Assembly: GCF_017114865.1 (NCBI RefSeq)
Contig: NZ_JADEYH010000003.1
Span: forward strand, 274,447 to 338,446
Length of the DNA: 64,000 nt
Direction: 5' to 3'
Source: Streptomyces verrucosisporus
GTDB lineage: Bacteria; Actinomycetota; Actinomycetes; Streptomycetales; Streptomycetaceae
Part shown: positions 54,882 through 63,725 of the stretch, in pieces
Numbering within the stretch: position 1 is the stretch's first letter
Layout: every line of letters starts with the position of its first letter
The notes under the pieces: generated by a model
The model's database searches: none
The model's input: the letters and a program-made list of their open reading frames with translations, nothing else
Told to the model about the DNA's origin: nothing
Position numbers and translations under genes: made by a program

Positions 54882-55889
54882 ATGACCCGTATCGCCATCA
54901 ACGGATTCGGCCGTATCGGCCGCAACGTGCTGCGCGCACTGCTGGAGCGTGGCAGCGCCCTCGAAACCCTCGAGATCGTCGCCGTCAACGACCTGACGGA
55001 GCCCGCCACCCTCGCCCGGCTGCTCGCCTACGACACCACGGCCGGCCGACTCGGCCGCCCGGTGAGCACCGACGGGGACACCCTCGTCGTGGACGGCCAC
55101 CGCATCGTGGTCCTCGCCGAGCGCGAGCCGGCGAAGCTGCCCTGGGACGGGCTCGGCGTCGACATCGTGCTGGAGGCGACCGGCCGCTTCACCTCGGCCG
55201 GGGCCGCCCGCGCCCACCTCGACGCCGGCGCGAAGAGGGTGCTCGTCGGGGCGCCGTCGGACGGCGCGGACGTCACCCTCGCGTTCGGGGTCAACACCGG
55301 GGCGTACGACCCGGCCGCACACACGATCGTCTCCAACGCCTCGTGCACGACCAACGCCCTCGCACCGCTGGCAGCCGTACTCGACGAGCTCGCCGGGATC
55401 GAGCACGGCTTCATGACGACGGTGCACGCCTACACCCAGGAGCAGAACCTGCAGGACGGCCCGCACCGCGACGCCCGCCGCGCCCGCGCCGCCGCCGTCA
55501 ACATCGTGCCGACCACGACGGGCGCCGCCAAGGCGATCGGACTGGTGCTGCCGAACCTCGACGGCAGGTTGTCGGGCGACTCGATCCGCGTGCCGGTCCC
55601 GGTGGGCTCGATCGTCGAGCTGAACACGACCGTTGCCCGCGAGGTGACGCGAGAGGAGGTGCTGGGGGCGTACCGCGCCGCCGCGGAGGGGCCGCTCGCC
55701 GGCATCCTGGAGTACTCGGAGGATCCGCTGGTGTCGTCCGACATCACCGGAAACCCGGCCTCGTCGGTCTTCGACTCGGCCCTCACCCGCGTCGACGGCC
55801 GCCACATCAAGGTCGTCGCCTGGTACGACAACGAGTGGGGCTTCTCCAACCGGGTGATCGACACCCTCGAACTCCTCGCCACCCGCTGA
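54882..55889 (+). CDS. gap: Type I glyceraldehyde-3-phosphate dehydrogenase
   Basis: 335 residues from the ATG at 54882 (GGAGG upstream). NAD motif INGFGRIGRNVLRAL, catalytic Cys in SNASCTTNALAPL and His in TTVHAYTQEQ. The C-terminal WYDNEWGFSNRVID is intact. The main glycolytic gene in Streptomyces is linked to pgk and tpi, absent here, so this is probably a secondary copy. It is 76 bp upstream of rsbQ-like. Confidence 0.93.
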   Translation: MTRIAINGFGRIGRNVLRALLERGSALETLEIVAVNDLTEPATLARLLAYDTTAGRLGRPVSTDGDTLVVDGHRIVVLAEREPAKLPWDGLGVDIVLEATGRFTSAGAARAHLDAGAKRVLVGAPSDGADVTLAFGVNTGAYDPAAHTIVSNASCTTNALAPLAAVLDELAGIEHGFMTTVHAYTQEQNLQDGPHRDARRARAAAVNIVPTTTGAAKAIGLVLPNLDGRLSGDSIRVPVPVGSIVELNTTVAREVTREEVLGAYRAAAEGPLAGILEYSEDPLVSSDITGNPASSVFDSALTRVDGRHIKVVAWYDNEWGFSNRVIDTLELLATR

Positions 55890-55965
55890 CGCGCGCCGGG
55901 GCGGCCGGTCCGCCGTCCCCGGGGCCGTGCCGGGACGGCGGGCGCGGGCTGGGAGAATGGCGGGC

Positions 55966-56769
55966 ATGGACATCCGGCGCAGAAACAACGTCACCGTCAC
56001 GGGCAACCCGCGAGGGCCGGCCGTGGTGCTGGCGCACGGCTTCGGCTGCGACCAGAACATGTGGCGGCTGACGGTGCCGGCGCTGGCCGAGGACTACCGG
56101 GTGGTGCTGTTCGACTACGTCGGCTCGGGCCGCTCCGACCCGTCCGCGTTCCGCGAGGACCGCTACGCCTCCCTGGACGGCTACGCCCGGGACGCGGTGG
56201 AGGTGTGCGAGGCCCTCGACCTGCGCGACGCGGTGTTCGTGGGGCACTCGGTCAGCGCGATGACCGGCGTGCTGGCCGCCGGCATGGCGCCGGAGCGCAT
56301 CGGGGCACTGGTGATGGTCGCCCCCTCGCCGCGGTACATCGACGACGAGGGCTACCGGGGCGGGTTCAGCGCACAGGACATCGACGAGCTGCTGGCCTCC
56401 CTGGAGGCGAACTATCTGGGCTGGTCGGCCGCGATGGCGCCGGTGATCATGGGAACGCCGGACCGGCCCGAACTCGGCGAGGAGCTGAGGAACAGCTTCT
56501 GCGCCACCGATCCGGACATGGCCCGCGTCTTCGCCCGGACCACCTTCCTGTCGGACTCACGCGACGACCTGGGAAAGGTGAAGGTGCCCACGCTGGTGCT
56601 GGAATGCGCCCAGGACGCCATCGCCCCCCGGGAGGTCGGCGCCTTCGTCCACCGGGCCGTCCCCGGATCGGAGCTGGTCACGCTGGAGGCGGTCGGGCAC
56701 TGCCCGCACCTGTCGGCGCCCGAGGCCACCAACGCGGCGATCACCGCGTTCCTGGCGGGCCTGCGGTGA
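55966..56769 (+). CDS. RsbQ-like alpha/beta hydrolase
   Basis: 267 residues from the ATG at 55966; an ATG 9 nt earlier is too close to GGGAG. Close to B. subtilis RsbQ: AHGFGCDQNMWR, LFDYVGSGRSDPS, nucleophile VGHSVSAMTGVLA, catalytic Asp in CAQDAIAPREVG and His in GHCPHLS. RsbQ makes or carries a small hydrophobic signal needed by the phosphatase RsbP. Its stop (TGA 56767-56769) overlaps the ATG of that gene. Confidence 0.9.
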   Translation: MDIRRRNNVTVTGNPRGPAVVLAHGFGCDQNMWRLTVPALAEDYRVVLFDYVGSGRSDPSAFREDRYASLDGYARDAVEVCEALDLRDAVFVGHSVSAMTGVLAAGMAPERIGALVMVAPSPRYIDDEGYRGGFSAQDIDELLASLEANYLGWSAAMAPVIMGTPDRPELGEELRNSFCATDPDMARVFARTTFLSDSRDDLGKVKVPTLVLECAQDAIAPREVGAFVHRAVPGSELVTLEAVGHCPHLSAPEATNAAITAFLAGLR

Positions 56770-58085
56770 TGTGCCGTTCCGGGCGGCAGCCCGACCCGCA
56801 CGAGGCGGGGGGGAACGACGCCGGGAACGCCGCGTTCGCCGCCCTGCTGGAGGACAGCGCGGAGGAGCTCTACGAGACCGCGCCGTGCGGCTACCTGTCC
56901 ACGCTGATGGACGGCACGATCGCGAAGATCAACGCCACGCTGCTGGGCTGGCTCGGCCTGGAGCGGAGCGCGGTGGTGGGCCGGATGCGGTTCACCGATC
57001 TGCTCACGGTGGGAGGCAGGCTCTACCACGAGACGCACTTCGCGCCGCTGCTGCGCATGCAGGGCGAGATCGGCGGTATCGCCCTGGAGATCAGGGGCGC
57101 GGAAGGCGTGCGAATACCGGTCCTCGTCTCCTCGGCGGTGAAGTACGGCGGCGAGGGTGAGCCGCTGCTGATCCGCACCACCGTCTTCGACGCCCGCGAC
57201 CGCCGCTCCTACGAGGAGGAACTCCTGCGGCGCAAGCGGGAGGCGGAGGCGGCGCGCGAACAGGCGGAGGCGGCGCGCGAGCAGGCGGAGACCGACCGCG
57301 TCCGGCTCCAGGAGGCCCTCGCCACGCTCCAGCAGAGCCTGCTGCCCGACGTGCTCCCCGACGTCCCCGGACTGGAGGCCGCCGCCCACTACCACACGGC
57401 CTCGCCCGAGAGGCTCGGCGGCGACTTCTACGACCTGTTCGCCGTGGACGGCAAACGCTGGGCGTTCTTCCTGGGCGACGTGTGCGGCAAGGGCCCCCAG
57501 GCCGCCGCTGTGACGTCGCTGACGCGCTACACCCTGCGCGCCGCGGCCCTCCACGACCCCGATCCCGTCGCCGCCCTGTCCACCCTGAACGCCGTGCTGC
57601 ACGAGCGCTACACCGGCGGCGACCCGCGCTACTGCACCGCCGTCTTCGGCCTCCTCGAACCCGACCCCGCCACCGGGCAGGTCGCCGTCCGCATCGCCGC
57701 CGGCGGTCACCCGCCGGCCGTCGTCCTGCGGGCCGACGGCCGAGCCGACTTCCTGCCCACCCCCGGCGGTCTCCTCGTCGGCATCCTGTCCGACCCGCGC
57801 TTCGTCTCCGCGAGCACCGTCCTCGCTCCCGGCGACACCCTCCTGCTCTACACCGACGGCCTCACCGAAGCCCGTACCGGCGAGGACCGCGCCACCCTCT
57901 ACGGGGACCAGGCCCTGCTCGGCTTCGCCGCGGGCCAGGCGGGCAAACCCGCCCGTGACGTCATCCGGGCGCTGACCGGCCTGCTCGACGACTTCGGTGA
58001 CGGCCTGGACGACGACACCGCCCTGCTCGCCCTCGGCGTCCCTGCCCATCCCGCTCCCGATCCGGTAACGAAGAACGCACGATGA
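56769..58085 (+). CDS. RsbP-like PAS-PP2C (SpoIIE) phosphatase
   Basis: 438 residues from the ATG at 56769. A PAS domain (residues about 35-150; GYLSTLMDGTIAKINATLLG), a coiled coil with repeats of AEAAREQ, then a SpoIIE-type PP2C phosphatase with metal-binding Asp in GGDFYDLF, GDVCGKGPQAAAV, TDGLTEARTGE and DDDTALLAL. It should dephosphorylate a STAS partner, most likely the next gene. Its stop overlaps the STAS start (ATGA). Confidence 0.9.
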   Translation: MCRSGRQPDPHEAGGNDAGNAAFAALLEDSAEELYETAPCGYLSTLMDGTIAKINATLLGWLGLERSAVVGRMRFTDLLTVGGRLYHETHFAPLLRMQGEIGGIALEIRGAEGVRIPVLVSSAVKYGGEGEPLLIRTTVFDARDRRSYEEELLRRKREAEAAREQAEAAREQAETDRVRLQEALATLQQSLLPDVLPDVPGLEAAAHYHTASPERLGGDFYDLFAVDGKRWAFFLGDVCGKGPQAAAVTSLTRYTLRAAALHDPDPVAALSTLNAVLHERYTGGDPRYCTAVFGLLEPDPATGQVAVRIAAGGHPPAVVLRADGRADFLPTPGGLLVGILSDPRFVSASTVLAPGDTLLLYTDGLTEARTGEDRATLYGDQALLGFAAGQAGKPARDVIRALTGLLDDFGDGLDDDTALLALGVPAHPAPDPVTKNAR

Positions 58086-58420
58086 GCCCGTTGAAGATCA
58101 CCACCCGGAACGCCGCGACCGGCCCCGTCCTCGAGGTCACCGGCGACCTCGACTACGCCAGCGCCGGCGGACTGCGTGAACTGCTCCCCACGCTCGCCCT
58201 GCGACCGGGGCAGCGTCTCGTGGTGGACCTGGCCGGTCTGGAGTTCTGCGACTCCAGCGGCATCACCGCCCTGATCGCCGCCCGCAACCACGCCCACGCG
58301 GCCCGGGCCGACGTCGCCCTCGCCGCCGTCCCCGGCAACACCCTGCGCATCCTGCGTGTCGTCGGCCTCGACCAGATTCTCCCCATCCACCCCGACAGCG
58401 AGACCGCCACCCGGTCCTGA
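58082..58420 (+). CDS. STAS-domain anti-anti-sigma factor (RsbV-like)
   Basis: 112 residues from the ATG at 58082. The conserved Ser is in LEFCDSSGITAL, the phosphorylation site of RsbV/SpoIIAA proteins. When dephosphorylated it would bind an RsbW-like anti-sigma factor and free a SigB-type factor. No anti-sigma gene is in this operon. The window holds a HATPase at 692 and SigF/SigN genes at 36 kb. Confidence 0.9.
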   Translation: MSPLKITTRNAATGPVLEVTGDLDYASAGGLRELLPTLALRPGQRLVVDLAGLEFCDSSGITALIAARNHAHAARADVALAAVPGNTLRILRVVGLDQILPIHPDSETATRS

Positions 58421-58500
58421 CGGGGGCCGCGCCCGCGCGACCAGTCCGAACCGGGACCGGAGCCGCCGGCCCCCCGTCCGCGGCGCGGCGGTACTCGGCG

Positions 58501-59217
58501 TTGACGCGCTGGGCTTCCCCGACCCGCCCGTGCCCGTCGACCGCGGGTGTCAGGCTTGGGGGCACGGCGGAACTCAAGGGGCGGGGGCGGGGCCTGTCCC
58601 TGAACCTGGACCGGCTGGTGCGCGACTGCCGGGCGGTGTTCGCCACCGGCACCGGTCCTCTCCAGCCCCGGGATGCCGCCTGGGTCACCGCCTCCGGCGG
58701 CCTGACCCTGCCCCCGCTGTGGCAGGCCGGGGAGGCCGACGCCGAGGGCCGCACCCTTCTCGTCCTGGGCGGCGACCGCACGGTCGGCACCTTCCTGCGC
58801 GCCCACCCGGCCACCGAAACGCGCCTGCTGGTGGCGTACCCGGCGGCCGACGCGTACAAGGTCGAGGAGATCCGCGAGGACCCCCGGGTCACGCTCCTGC
58901 CCGTCGGGCATCTGACGCTGGGGCCCGGGGAGGGCGCCTCCGTGTCGGCGGAGGTGGCGGGCAGGAGCGGTGAGCGGCGGGCGGTCGTGGCGGACGCCGC
59001 CTACCTCAGCATCGGCAACGCGCCGACCGCCCCGCCCGGCGATCTGGTCCGCGGTGCGGACGGCTACTGCCCGCCTACCGAACAGCATCCCCGTGTCATC
59101 GTGGCCGGTGATCTGCGCTCCGCCCGCTTCCAGCGGATCATGACGGCCCTGGGTTCCGGAGGCGAGGCCGCACTGCACGCCTACTACGCGACCAGGGAAC
59201 CGATCACCGAGAGCTGA
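58501..59217 (+). CDS. Thioredoxin-reductase-like NAD domain protein lacking an FAD half
   Basis: 238 residues if the TTG at 58501 is used; the GTG at 58618 would give 199. LLVLGGDRTVGTFLRAHP and the C-terminal VIVAGDLRSARFQRIMTALG resemble the NAD domain and C-terminal signature of thioredoxin-reductase-like flavoproteins, but no GxGxxG FAD-binding segment and no CxxC are present. It is either a decayed flavoprotein or a stand-alone regulator fold. The start is uncertain. Confidence 0.5.
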   Translation: MTRWASPTRPCPSTAGVRLGGTAELKGRGRGLSLNLDRLVRDCRAVFATGTGPLQPRDAAWVTASGGLTLPPLWQAGEADAEGRTLLVLGGDRTVGTFLRAHPATETRLLVAYPAADAYKVEEIREDPRVTLLPVGHLTLGPGEGASVSAEVAGRSGERRAVVADAAYLSIGNAPTAPPGDLVRGADGYCPPTEQHPRVIVAGDLRSARFQRIMTALGSGGEAALHAYYATREPITES

Positions 59218-59312
59218 GACACACCGCCACGAAGCCGACCGCGGCAGCGATGACGGCGACGCCTTTCCGGAGCCTCCGGAGGGCAACTGAGACGGAGATT
59301 GAGACGGAGCAC

Positions 59313-59350
59313 GTCGAAGGGCCCCACCGCGAACGGTGGGGCCCTTCGAC
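59313..59350 (-). terminator. 17-bp perfect hairpin, former tRNA-Ser(GGA) terminator
   Basis: GTCGAAGGGCCCCACCG (59313-59329) and its complement (59334-59350) around CGAA. It resembles the hairpin after tRNA-Ser(CGA) and lies 23 nt past the tRNA fragment. Confidence 0.9.
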
Positions 59351-59372
59351 AACATGCCCGGTGAGGCACTGG

Positions 59373-59425
59373 CGGAGGATACGGGATTCGAACTCGTGAG
59401 GGGTTGCCCCCAACACGCTTTCCAA
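59373..59425 (-). other. Truncated tRNA-Ser(GGA) 3' half, probable att site
   Basis: Read on the minus strand, the anticodon loop TTGGAAA, 3' stem GCGTG, variable arm TTGGGGGCAACCCC, T-loop GAGTTCGAATCCC and acceptor ATCCTCCG are those of tRNA-Ser(GGA). The 5' half before the anticodon loop is missing. This is the classic scar left by an element that integrated into a tRNA 3' end. Confidence 0.85.
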
Positions 59426-59519
59426 ATGTTCGCCTGGGGGCTCGGCGACGGATGGGGTCGTTCTGACCTGGGACGGAGCCGGGAGTCGGACGGTTGATGA
59501 ACGGCTCTGGACGGGGGTG

Positions 59520-59540
59520 AACGAGACCAGAAATGAGACC
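59520..59540 (+). repeat. Island end repeat, left
   Basis: AACGAGACCAGAAATGAGACC, written without its first base as ACGAGACCAGAAATGAGACC, contains two GAGACC units. The copy at 63907-63927 matches at 19 of 21 positions. Candidate integrase arm-binding site. Confidence 0.6.
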
Positions 59541-59551
59541 GGAGTGCCGGG

Positions 59552-59976
59552 TCACACCTTCTTGACGACGATCGACTCCGGAACCAGCTTCTCCAGGTCG
59601 TCCACGTCCGAGGTGAAGATGGTGACCTGCCCCTTCTGCTGGCGCGCGATGACGGCGAGCACCGCGTCGATCGCGTACTTGTGGCCACGCGGCTTGGCAT
59701 CCGCCAGCAGGCGGCGGGCCTGGCGGGCCTCGTTCTTTCCGATGCCGGCGACTCGGAGCCGCGAGAGCACCCAGTCCCAGCGCTGTTCGGTGGTTCTGCC
59801 GTCGTACGCCTCGATCAGCGTCAGCGGAGATGTCACCACCTCGGCTTCACCTCCGGCCGCGAGGCCGAGCCATGCCATCATCTTCCGGTCGCCGCGCACG
59901 GCCAGGACAAGGCTTCGCAGTCGAGTACGAAGACGCGCAGTGGTCGCCGGCCCGGCTCACCGGCCCGCTTCTTCAC
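59552..59976 (-). pseudogene. VapC-type PIN toxin with a -1 frameshift
   Basis: The GTG at 59976 overlaps the antitoxin stop (GTGA). The frame reads through VFVLDCEALS with the first catalytic Asp, then leaves the PIN frame near 59905-59915; the rest (LAVRGDRKMMAWLG to the end VVKKV) is in another frame. One base is missing, probably a C in GTCCTGG. The remaining frame starting with GTG at about 59899 lacks the first Asp and would be inactive. It is either a decayed toxin or a sequencing error. Confidence 0.75.
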
Positions 59977-60251
59977 GCGGCCTCTCCCGCGCCGTGCGTT
60001 CCGGCGGTGCGACGGCGCTCGTGCTCGGCGTCGAGCCCCTCCAGTTCCTCGAACGCTGCCGTGTGCTCCTCCTCGGTGAGGGAGCCGTGTTCCTCCTGCA
60101 GCCAGTCGGACAGCTCCCGCAGCCGGTCCCGGTCGCGCTTGAAGCGCAGCGCCTCGGCGACGTACGCCGACAGGCCCCGCTCCGCCGCCTCCGCGCGGAT
60201 CTCGTCCAGGAGATCCGCGGGAATCGTCACCGTTACCTTCTTCGTCGCCAT
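59973..60251 (-). CDS. RHH (CopG-type) antitoxin
   Basis: 92 residues from the ATG at 60251. The ribbon-helix-helix domain is KVTVTIPADLLDEIRAEAAE followed by RGLSAYVAEALRF; the acidic C-terminus (EEEHTAAFEELEGLDAEHE) would wrap the toxin. It precedes and overlaps the PIN gene. With its toxin broken, it may persist as a repressor or as an anti-addiction module. Confidence 0.85.
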   Translation of the reverse strand: MATKKVTVTIPADLLDEIRAEAAERGLSAYVAEALRFKRDRDRLRELSDWLQEEHGSLTEEEHTAAFEELEGLDAEHERRRTAGTHGAGEAA

Positions 60252-60316
60252 ACAAGAGGCCATACTCCTGGTATCGCCCTGCTTACCAGTGCGTTCTGTG
60301 ACCGCCGGATCGGCGA

Positions 60317-61210
60317 TCAGGCGGTCGTGGCGGGACGTGGGCTGCCGTGGAAGACCTGTCCGGTGTGCCAGGAGCGGTGGGCGGCGGCGATGGGACGGAT
60401 GCCTGGCCGGGGACCTATGACCGGACGGCCGGCGAGCGTGATGACGTGCTCGCGGGCGGCGGTACTGCGGCCGACGAAGCTCTGCGAGACCAGGATGCGG
60501 TGGCCCTCGCCGATACCGAGAACGCCCTTGTCGAAGAGCTTGTGGTGCAGCGAGCACAGGCACAGCCCGTTGTCGATGTCGTCCGGTCCGCCGAACGCCC
60601 ACCAGCGCACATGGGCGGCCTCAAGCCCGACCGGCACCGCGCCGATCCTGCCGTCGTACCCGCAGAAGGCGCACTGGTACTCGTACGCCGTCAGGACCAT
60701 CTCCCGCATCCGCCGGTCCCGCTGCCTGCGCGCGGCCGAGAACCGTCCGGTCTCGGCCTCCTCCAACTCCAGGCCGACGGCTTCGCACAGCTCGCCGTGG
60801 AGGGAGGGCGGGAAGTTCAGATCGAGCAGCACCCGAGTCATCCGGCCGAGCAGGGACGGCTCCCGCCGCAGTGCCGCCCGCAGCTGAGGCGTCAGCCGCC
60901 CGGCGGCCCCGGTCGCCCGCAGCTCCCTGACTCCGGTCCCGGGGCTGCCCGTCCCGCGCTCGGTGCGCACCTCCCACACCCCGTCACTCACCAGGTGGTG
61001 GAAGGGATAGGCGGGCGTCGTCCGGTTACCGGGCCCGTACTCGGCGAGCAGCCGCCGCAGGTCCTGCTCCACCGCGCTGTACCGCAGCTCGCCGTCGGCG
61101 TCCTGCTGAAACCGGCTGAGCGCGTACAGGAACAGCAACGGCTTGTGCGGAGCCCGCACCCCACTCCTCGTCCACTGCCTCAGCTGCGCGGTGCGCTCGA
61201 CCCAGTCCAT
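60317..61210 (-). CDS. Phosphorothioated-DNA-binding HNH restriction endonuclease (SBD-HNH)
   Basis: 297 residues from the ATG at 61210. The N-terminal half (APHKPLLFLYALSRF, TPAYPFHHLVSDGVWEV) resembles the sulfur-binding domain of ScoMcrA-type enzymes. The HNH zinc nuclease is C180-AFC183, GLEAAHVRWW (His200), DDIDNGLCLCSLHHKLFDKG (Asn214, His222/223). Such proteins cut DNA carrying Dnd phosphorothioates, so they exclude dnd-bearing invaders. No dnd genes are in the window, as expected. Confidence 0.82.
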   Translation of the reverse strand: MDWVERTAQLRQWTRSGVRAPHKPLLFLYALSRFQQDADGELRYSAVEQDLRRLLAEYGPGNRTTPAYPFHHLVSDGVWEVRTERGTGSPGTGVRELRATGAAGRLTPQLRAALRREPSLLGRMTRVLLDLNFPPSLHGELCEAVGLELEEAETGRFSAARRQRDRRMREMVLTAYEYQCAFCGYDGRIGAVPVGLEAAHVRWWAFGGPDDIDNGLCLCSLHHKLFDKGVLGIGEGHRILVSQSFVGRSTAAREHVITLAGRPVIGPRPGIRPIAAAHRSWHTGQVFHGSPRPATTA

Positions 61211-61283
61211 GACCGGCGATCGTAGTGGCGGCCGGTCGAACGATGGTCCGTGCACGGGATGGGTCAGTGGGCCATGCCGAGGG

Positions 61284-63725
61284 CTACGCGGGCATGACGC
61301 CGAGGACGCGGGAGAGGGTGAAGACCCGTTCGTCCTCGCGCAAATGGCACCAGGCATACAGATGGGGCGGGTCGAGATCGAGCTCGCTGAGGGTACGTAC
61401 GGTCCGGTTGCCCGAGGCGGCGACGTACTCGACCGTGATGGCCGTGCCGGCGTCGACGGCGTGGGCGAGCTGGCGGACATCGCTGTACGTCAGGTTCTTC
61501 GCGTACCCGGCGATGATCTCCTCGGTGTCCGTGCCGTAGGGGACCCCGGTGCCGAACGGGTCGGGATCCGGAAGTGCCGACGGGGCGTCCCGCAGCCTGG
61601 CGGCCAGGGCGCTCAGGCCGACGTCCACCGGGGTCTCGGCCGGCACGGACCGCCGTCGTTGGCCTGGGAGCGGGGTCGGAGCCGGGGCGGAGGCACGTCG
61701 GTGCCGGGTCTTCTCGACGCGTACGGTTCCGTCGGCCTTCTCGGCGACGGGGGCATAGCCGGCGGCCCGGAGCGCGGCGAGGGTCTTGTCGAGCGGAGTC
61801 CGGCAGACCAGCACGGTCGGCGCCAGCTGCCGCAGCCCGAGCTCGGCGAGCTTGCGGTGGGCGGCGAGTTCGGCGAGGAGGGCGGGTTCCTCGCCGTGGA
61901 TCACGCAGGCCGCGGGCGCGATGCGCATACGGCCGTGGGCGCGCGCGGTGTCGTGGATCAGATACGACAGCGGCTGGGGAAGGGCGCCGACGGCGACGTC
62001 GGCCAGGTCGGCGGTGATGGCGTCGGGTGTACGGCCGGTGTCCAGGGCGCCGCGGATGGTGCCCGGGCTGAACCGCCACACGGATGCCGTGCCGACGGCT
62101 TCCCGCTCTGCGACGGCGTCCAGCAGGGCGGACAGGCGGGCTGACGGTGTGCCGGTGACGACGGCGGTGAGGTCCGCGCCGAAGCGGGCCGTGCTGGTGG
62201 CCGTCGGCAGCAGCCGCCGACTGGCCGCGGCCAGTGCTTCGCCGTCATCGGCCTGCAAGGCGGCACCGATGCGGGACAGGGAGCCGCGGGCCATCACACC
62301 GAGTAGTTCTGCTTCACGGACCACGGAGGCGAAGGGCGTGGCGTCCTGGGGGAGTGGATGGGCGAACGGACGGTGCCAGGCGACGAGCGGCCCCAGTTCC
62401 ACGGGGCTCCGCACCCCCTGGTCCGCCGGGAGCGCCACCGCCGCGGCGAGAAGCCCGTCCCGGGCCTGCACACAGCCGCCACAAGGTGGTGTTCCGGCGA
62501 GTGCGGGCAGCGCCTTGCCGTCCTCGTCGCGGGCCTGGGCCGGGGTCCGCGGCAACGTTCGCCACGCCTGGAGAAGCGCGGTGAGCTGCTCCGCCGGTTC
62601 CCGCTCCGCCCAGGCGTCGTAACCTTCCGTCGCCGCGACCCGGTCACCGTCCCGGGCCAGCAGCCCGGCGTCGTACGCCGTCTCCAGGACAAGGCGTACG
62701 ACGATGTCGTCGCACCGCGCGGCCTTGGCGATCCGGGACAGCTCACGCGCCCCGACCCCTCCGGACTTCAGACGGGCCGGCGGAGACGCGGCGCACGCCG
62801 CCAGAACCGAGGCGGCGTGGGCGGCGAACGCCGTGGCGGCTGCCGCCGCCTCCCGCTCCACCTCCGCCTCGGTGACGGACACCGTCCGCACGATGGGCGG
62901 GCACGGCTCGAACGGGGCGTGCCAGTCGGCCCCGCGCAGCGCGAGCGCCACCTCGGCCGGCATGCGTGCGGGCCCGTACCCGGAGTACCGGTCCTGGACC
63001 AGCAGCCCCCGCTCCAGCGCCCACCGCGCACCCGGTCCGGAGTCGGCCCGTGGGGCCCCGAGCATCAGGAACTCCGTCTGTTCCTGCCTCTGTTCACCCT
63101 GGTGACGGGCTCGCCGCTCAAGCAGCTCCCGAGTGGCCACAGGCGCCGCCGCAACCACCGCGGCCACCCGCTTCGGATCACTGTGGTGTTCCAGCAGGGC
63201 GGCCAGCCGATCTTTCCTGGTGGTGCCGGGAGCTGGGATGCCCAAGGCCACCAGCATGCGCCGCAGTTCCTCGGAGGTCGTGTCCGCCAGCAGCCGGGCG
63301 AGCGGCGCGTCCAGCCCCAGCGGCGAATCCCACGCCTGCCGCAACGGCGCCGTCATGTGGAGCAGCCCTTGGCCGTCCGGCCAGACGAGCGCGTGATCGG
63401 CCAGTGTCTCCAGGGCCGCATCCAGCCGGCGATCGGTCTCCGTTTCGGCCACGTCCAGCAGGTCGGCCAAAGCGGCCCGTGGAACGGGTCCCAATGCCGC
63501 CAGCGCCTCAGCCACCTGCAGCTGTGGCCGCGCGAGCTCCGCCAGCACTGGGGCCACCGACGCCGGACGCTGAAGGCGGTCCGCGAGTTCGCCGAACGAT
63601 CGTGGCTCCGGCGGGGACACGGCATCCGGGCGAGTCGCCAGGACTCGCTCAAGTCGGCCGACTTCCAGACCACTCAGCCACGAGGCCAGAGTTGATCCGC
63701 TGGGCTTTCCGATGGGGCACCTCAC
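61284..63725 (-). CDS. Large helicase-associated (XPB/Ssl2 N-terminal-like) domain protein
   Basis: 813 residues from the GTG at 63725. It starts TLASWLSGLEVGRLERVLAT and contains WHAPFEPCPPIVRTVSVTEA, GIPAPGTTRKDRLAALLEHH, and, near the C-terminus, RRALDTGRTPD-type and YGTDTEEIIAGYAKNLTYSD then TAITVEYVAASGNRTVRTLS, a WYL-like ending. Family members are annotated as helicase C-terminal or helicase-associated, without Walker motifs; there is no ATPase here. It is the largest gene of the island; its activity is unknown. Confidence 0.75.
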   Translation of the reverse strand: MRCPIGKPSGSTLASWLSGLEVGRLERVLATRPDAVSPPEPRSFGELADRLQRPASVAPVLAELARPQLQVAEALAALGPVPRAALADLLDVAETETDRRLDAALETLADHALVWPDGQGLLHMTAPLRQAWDSPLGLDAPLARLLADTTSEELRRMLVALGIPAPGTTRKDRLAALLEHHSDPKRVAAVVAAAPVATRELLERRARHQGEQRQEQTEFLMLGAPRADSGPGARWALERGLLVQDRYSGYGPARMPAEVALALRGADWHAPFEPCPPIVRTVSVTEAEVEREAAAAATAFAAHAASVLAACAASPPARLKSGGVGARELSRIAKAARCDDIVVRLVLETAYDAGLLARDGDRVAATEGYDAWAEREPAEQLTALLQAWRTLPRTPAQARDEDGKALPALAGTPPCGGCVQARDGLLAAAVALPADQGVRSPVELGPLVAWHRPFAHPLPQDATPFASVVREAELLGVMARGSLSRIGAALQADDGEALAAASRRLLPTATSTARFGADLTAVVTGTPSARLSALLDAVAEREAVGTASVWRFSPGTIRGALDTGRTPDAITADLADVAVGALPQPLSYLIHDTARAHGRMRIAPAACVIHGEEPALLAELAAHRKLAELGLRQLAPTVLVCRTPLDKTLAALRAAGYAPVAEKADGTVRVEKTRHRRASAPAPTPLPGQRRRSVPAETPVDVGLSALAARLRDAPSALPDPDPFGTGVPYGTDTEEIIAGYAKNLTYSDVRQLAHAVDAGTAITVEYVAASGNRTVRTLSELDLDPPHLYAWCHLREDERVFTLSRVLGVMPA

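Noticed and set aside
59204..59555. Open frames across the tRNA-Ser fragment and hairpin
   Set aside because: They cross a structural RNA remnant and a terminator and have no ribosome-binding sites.
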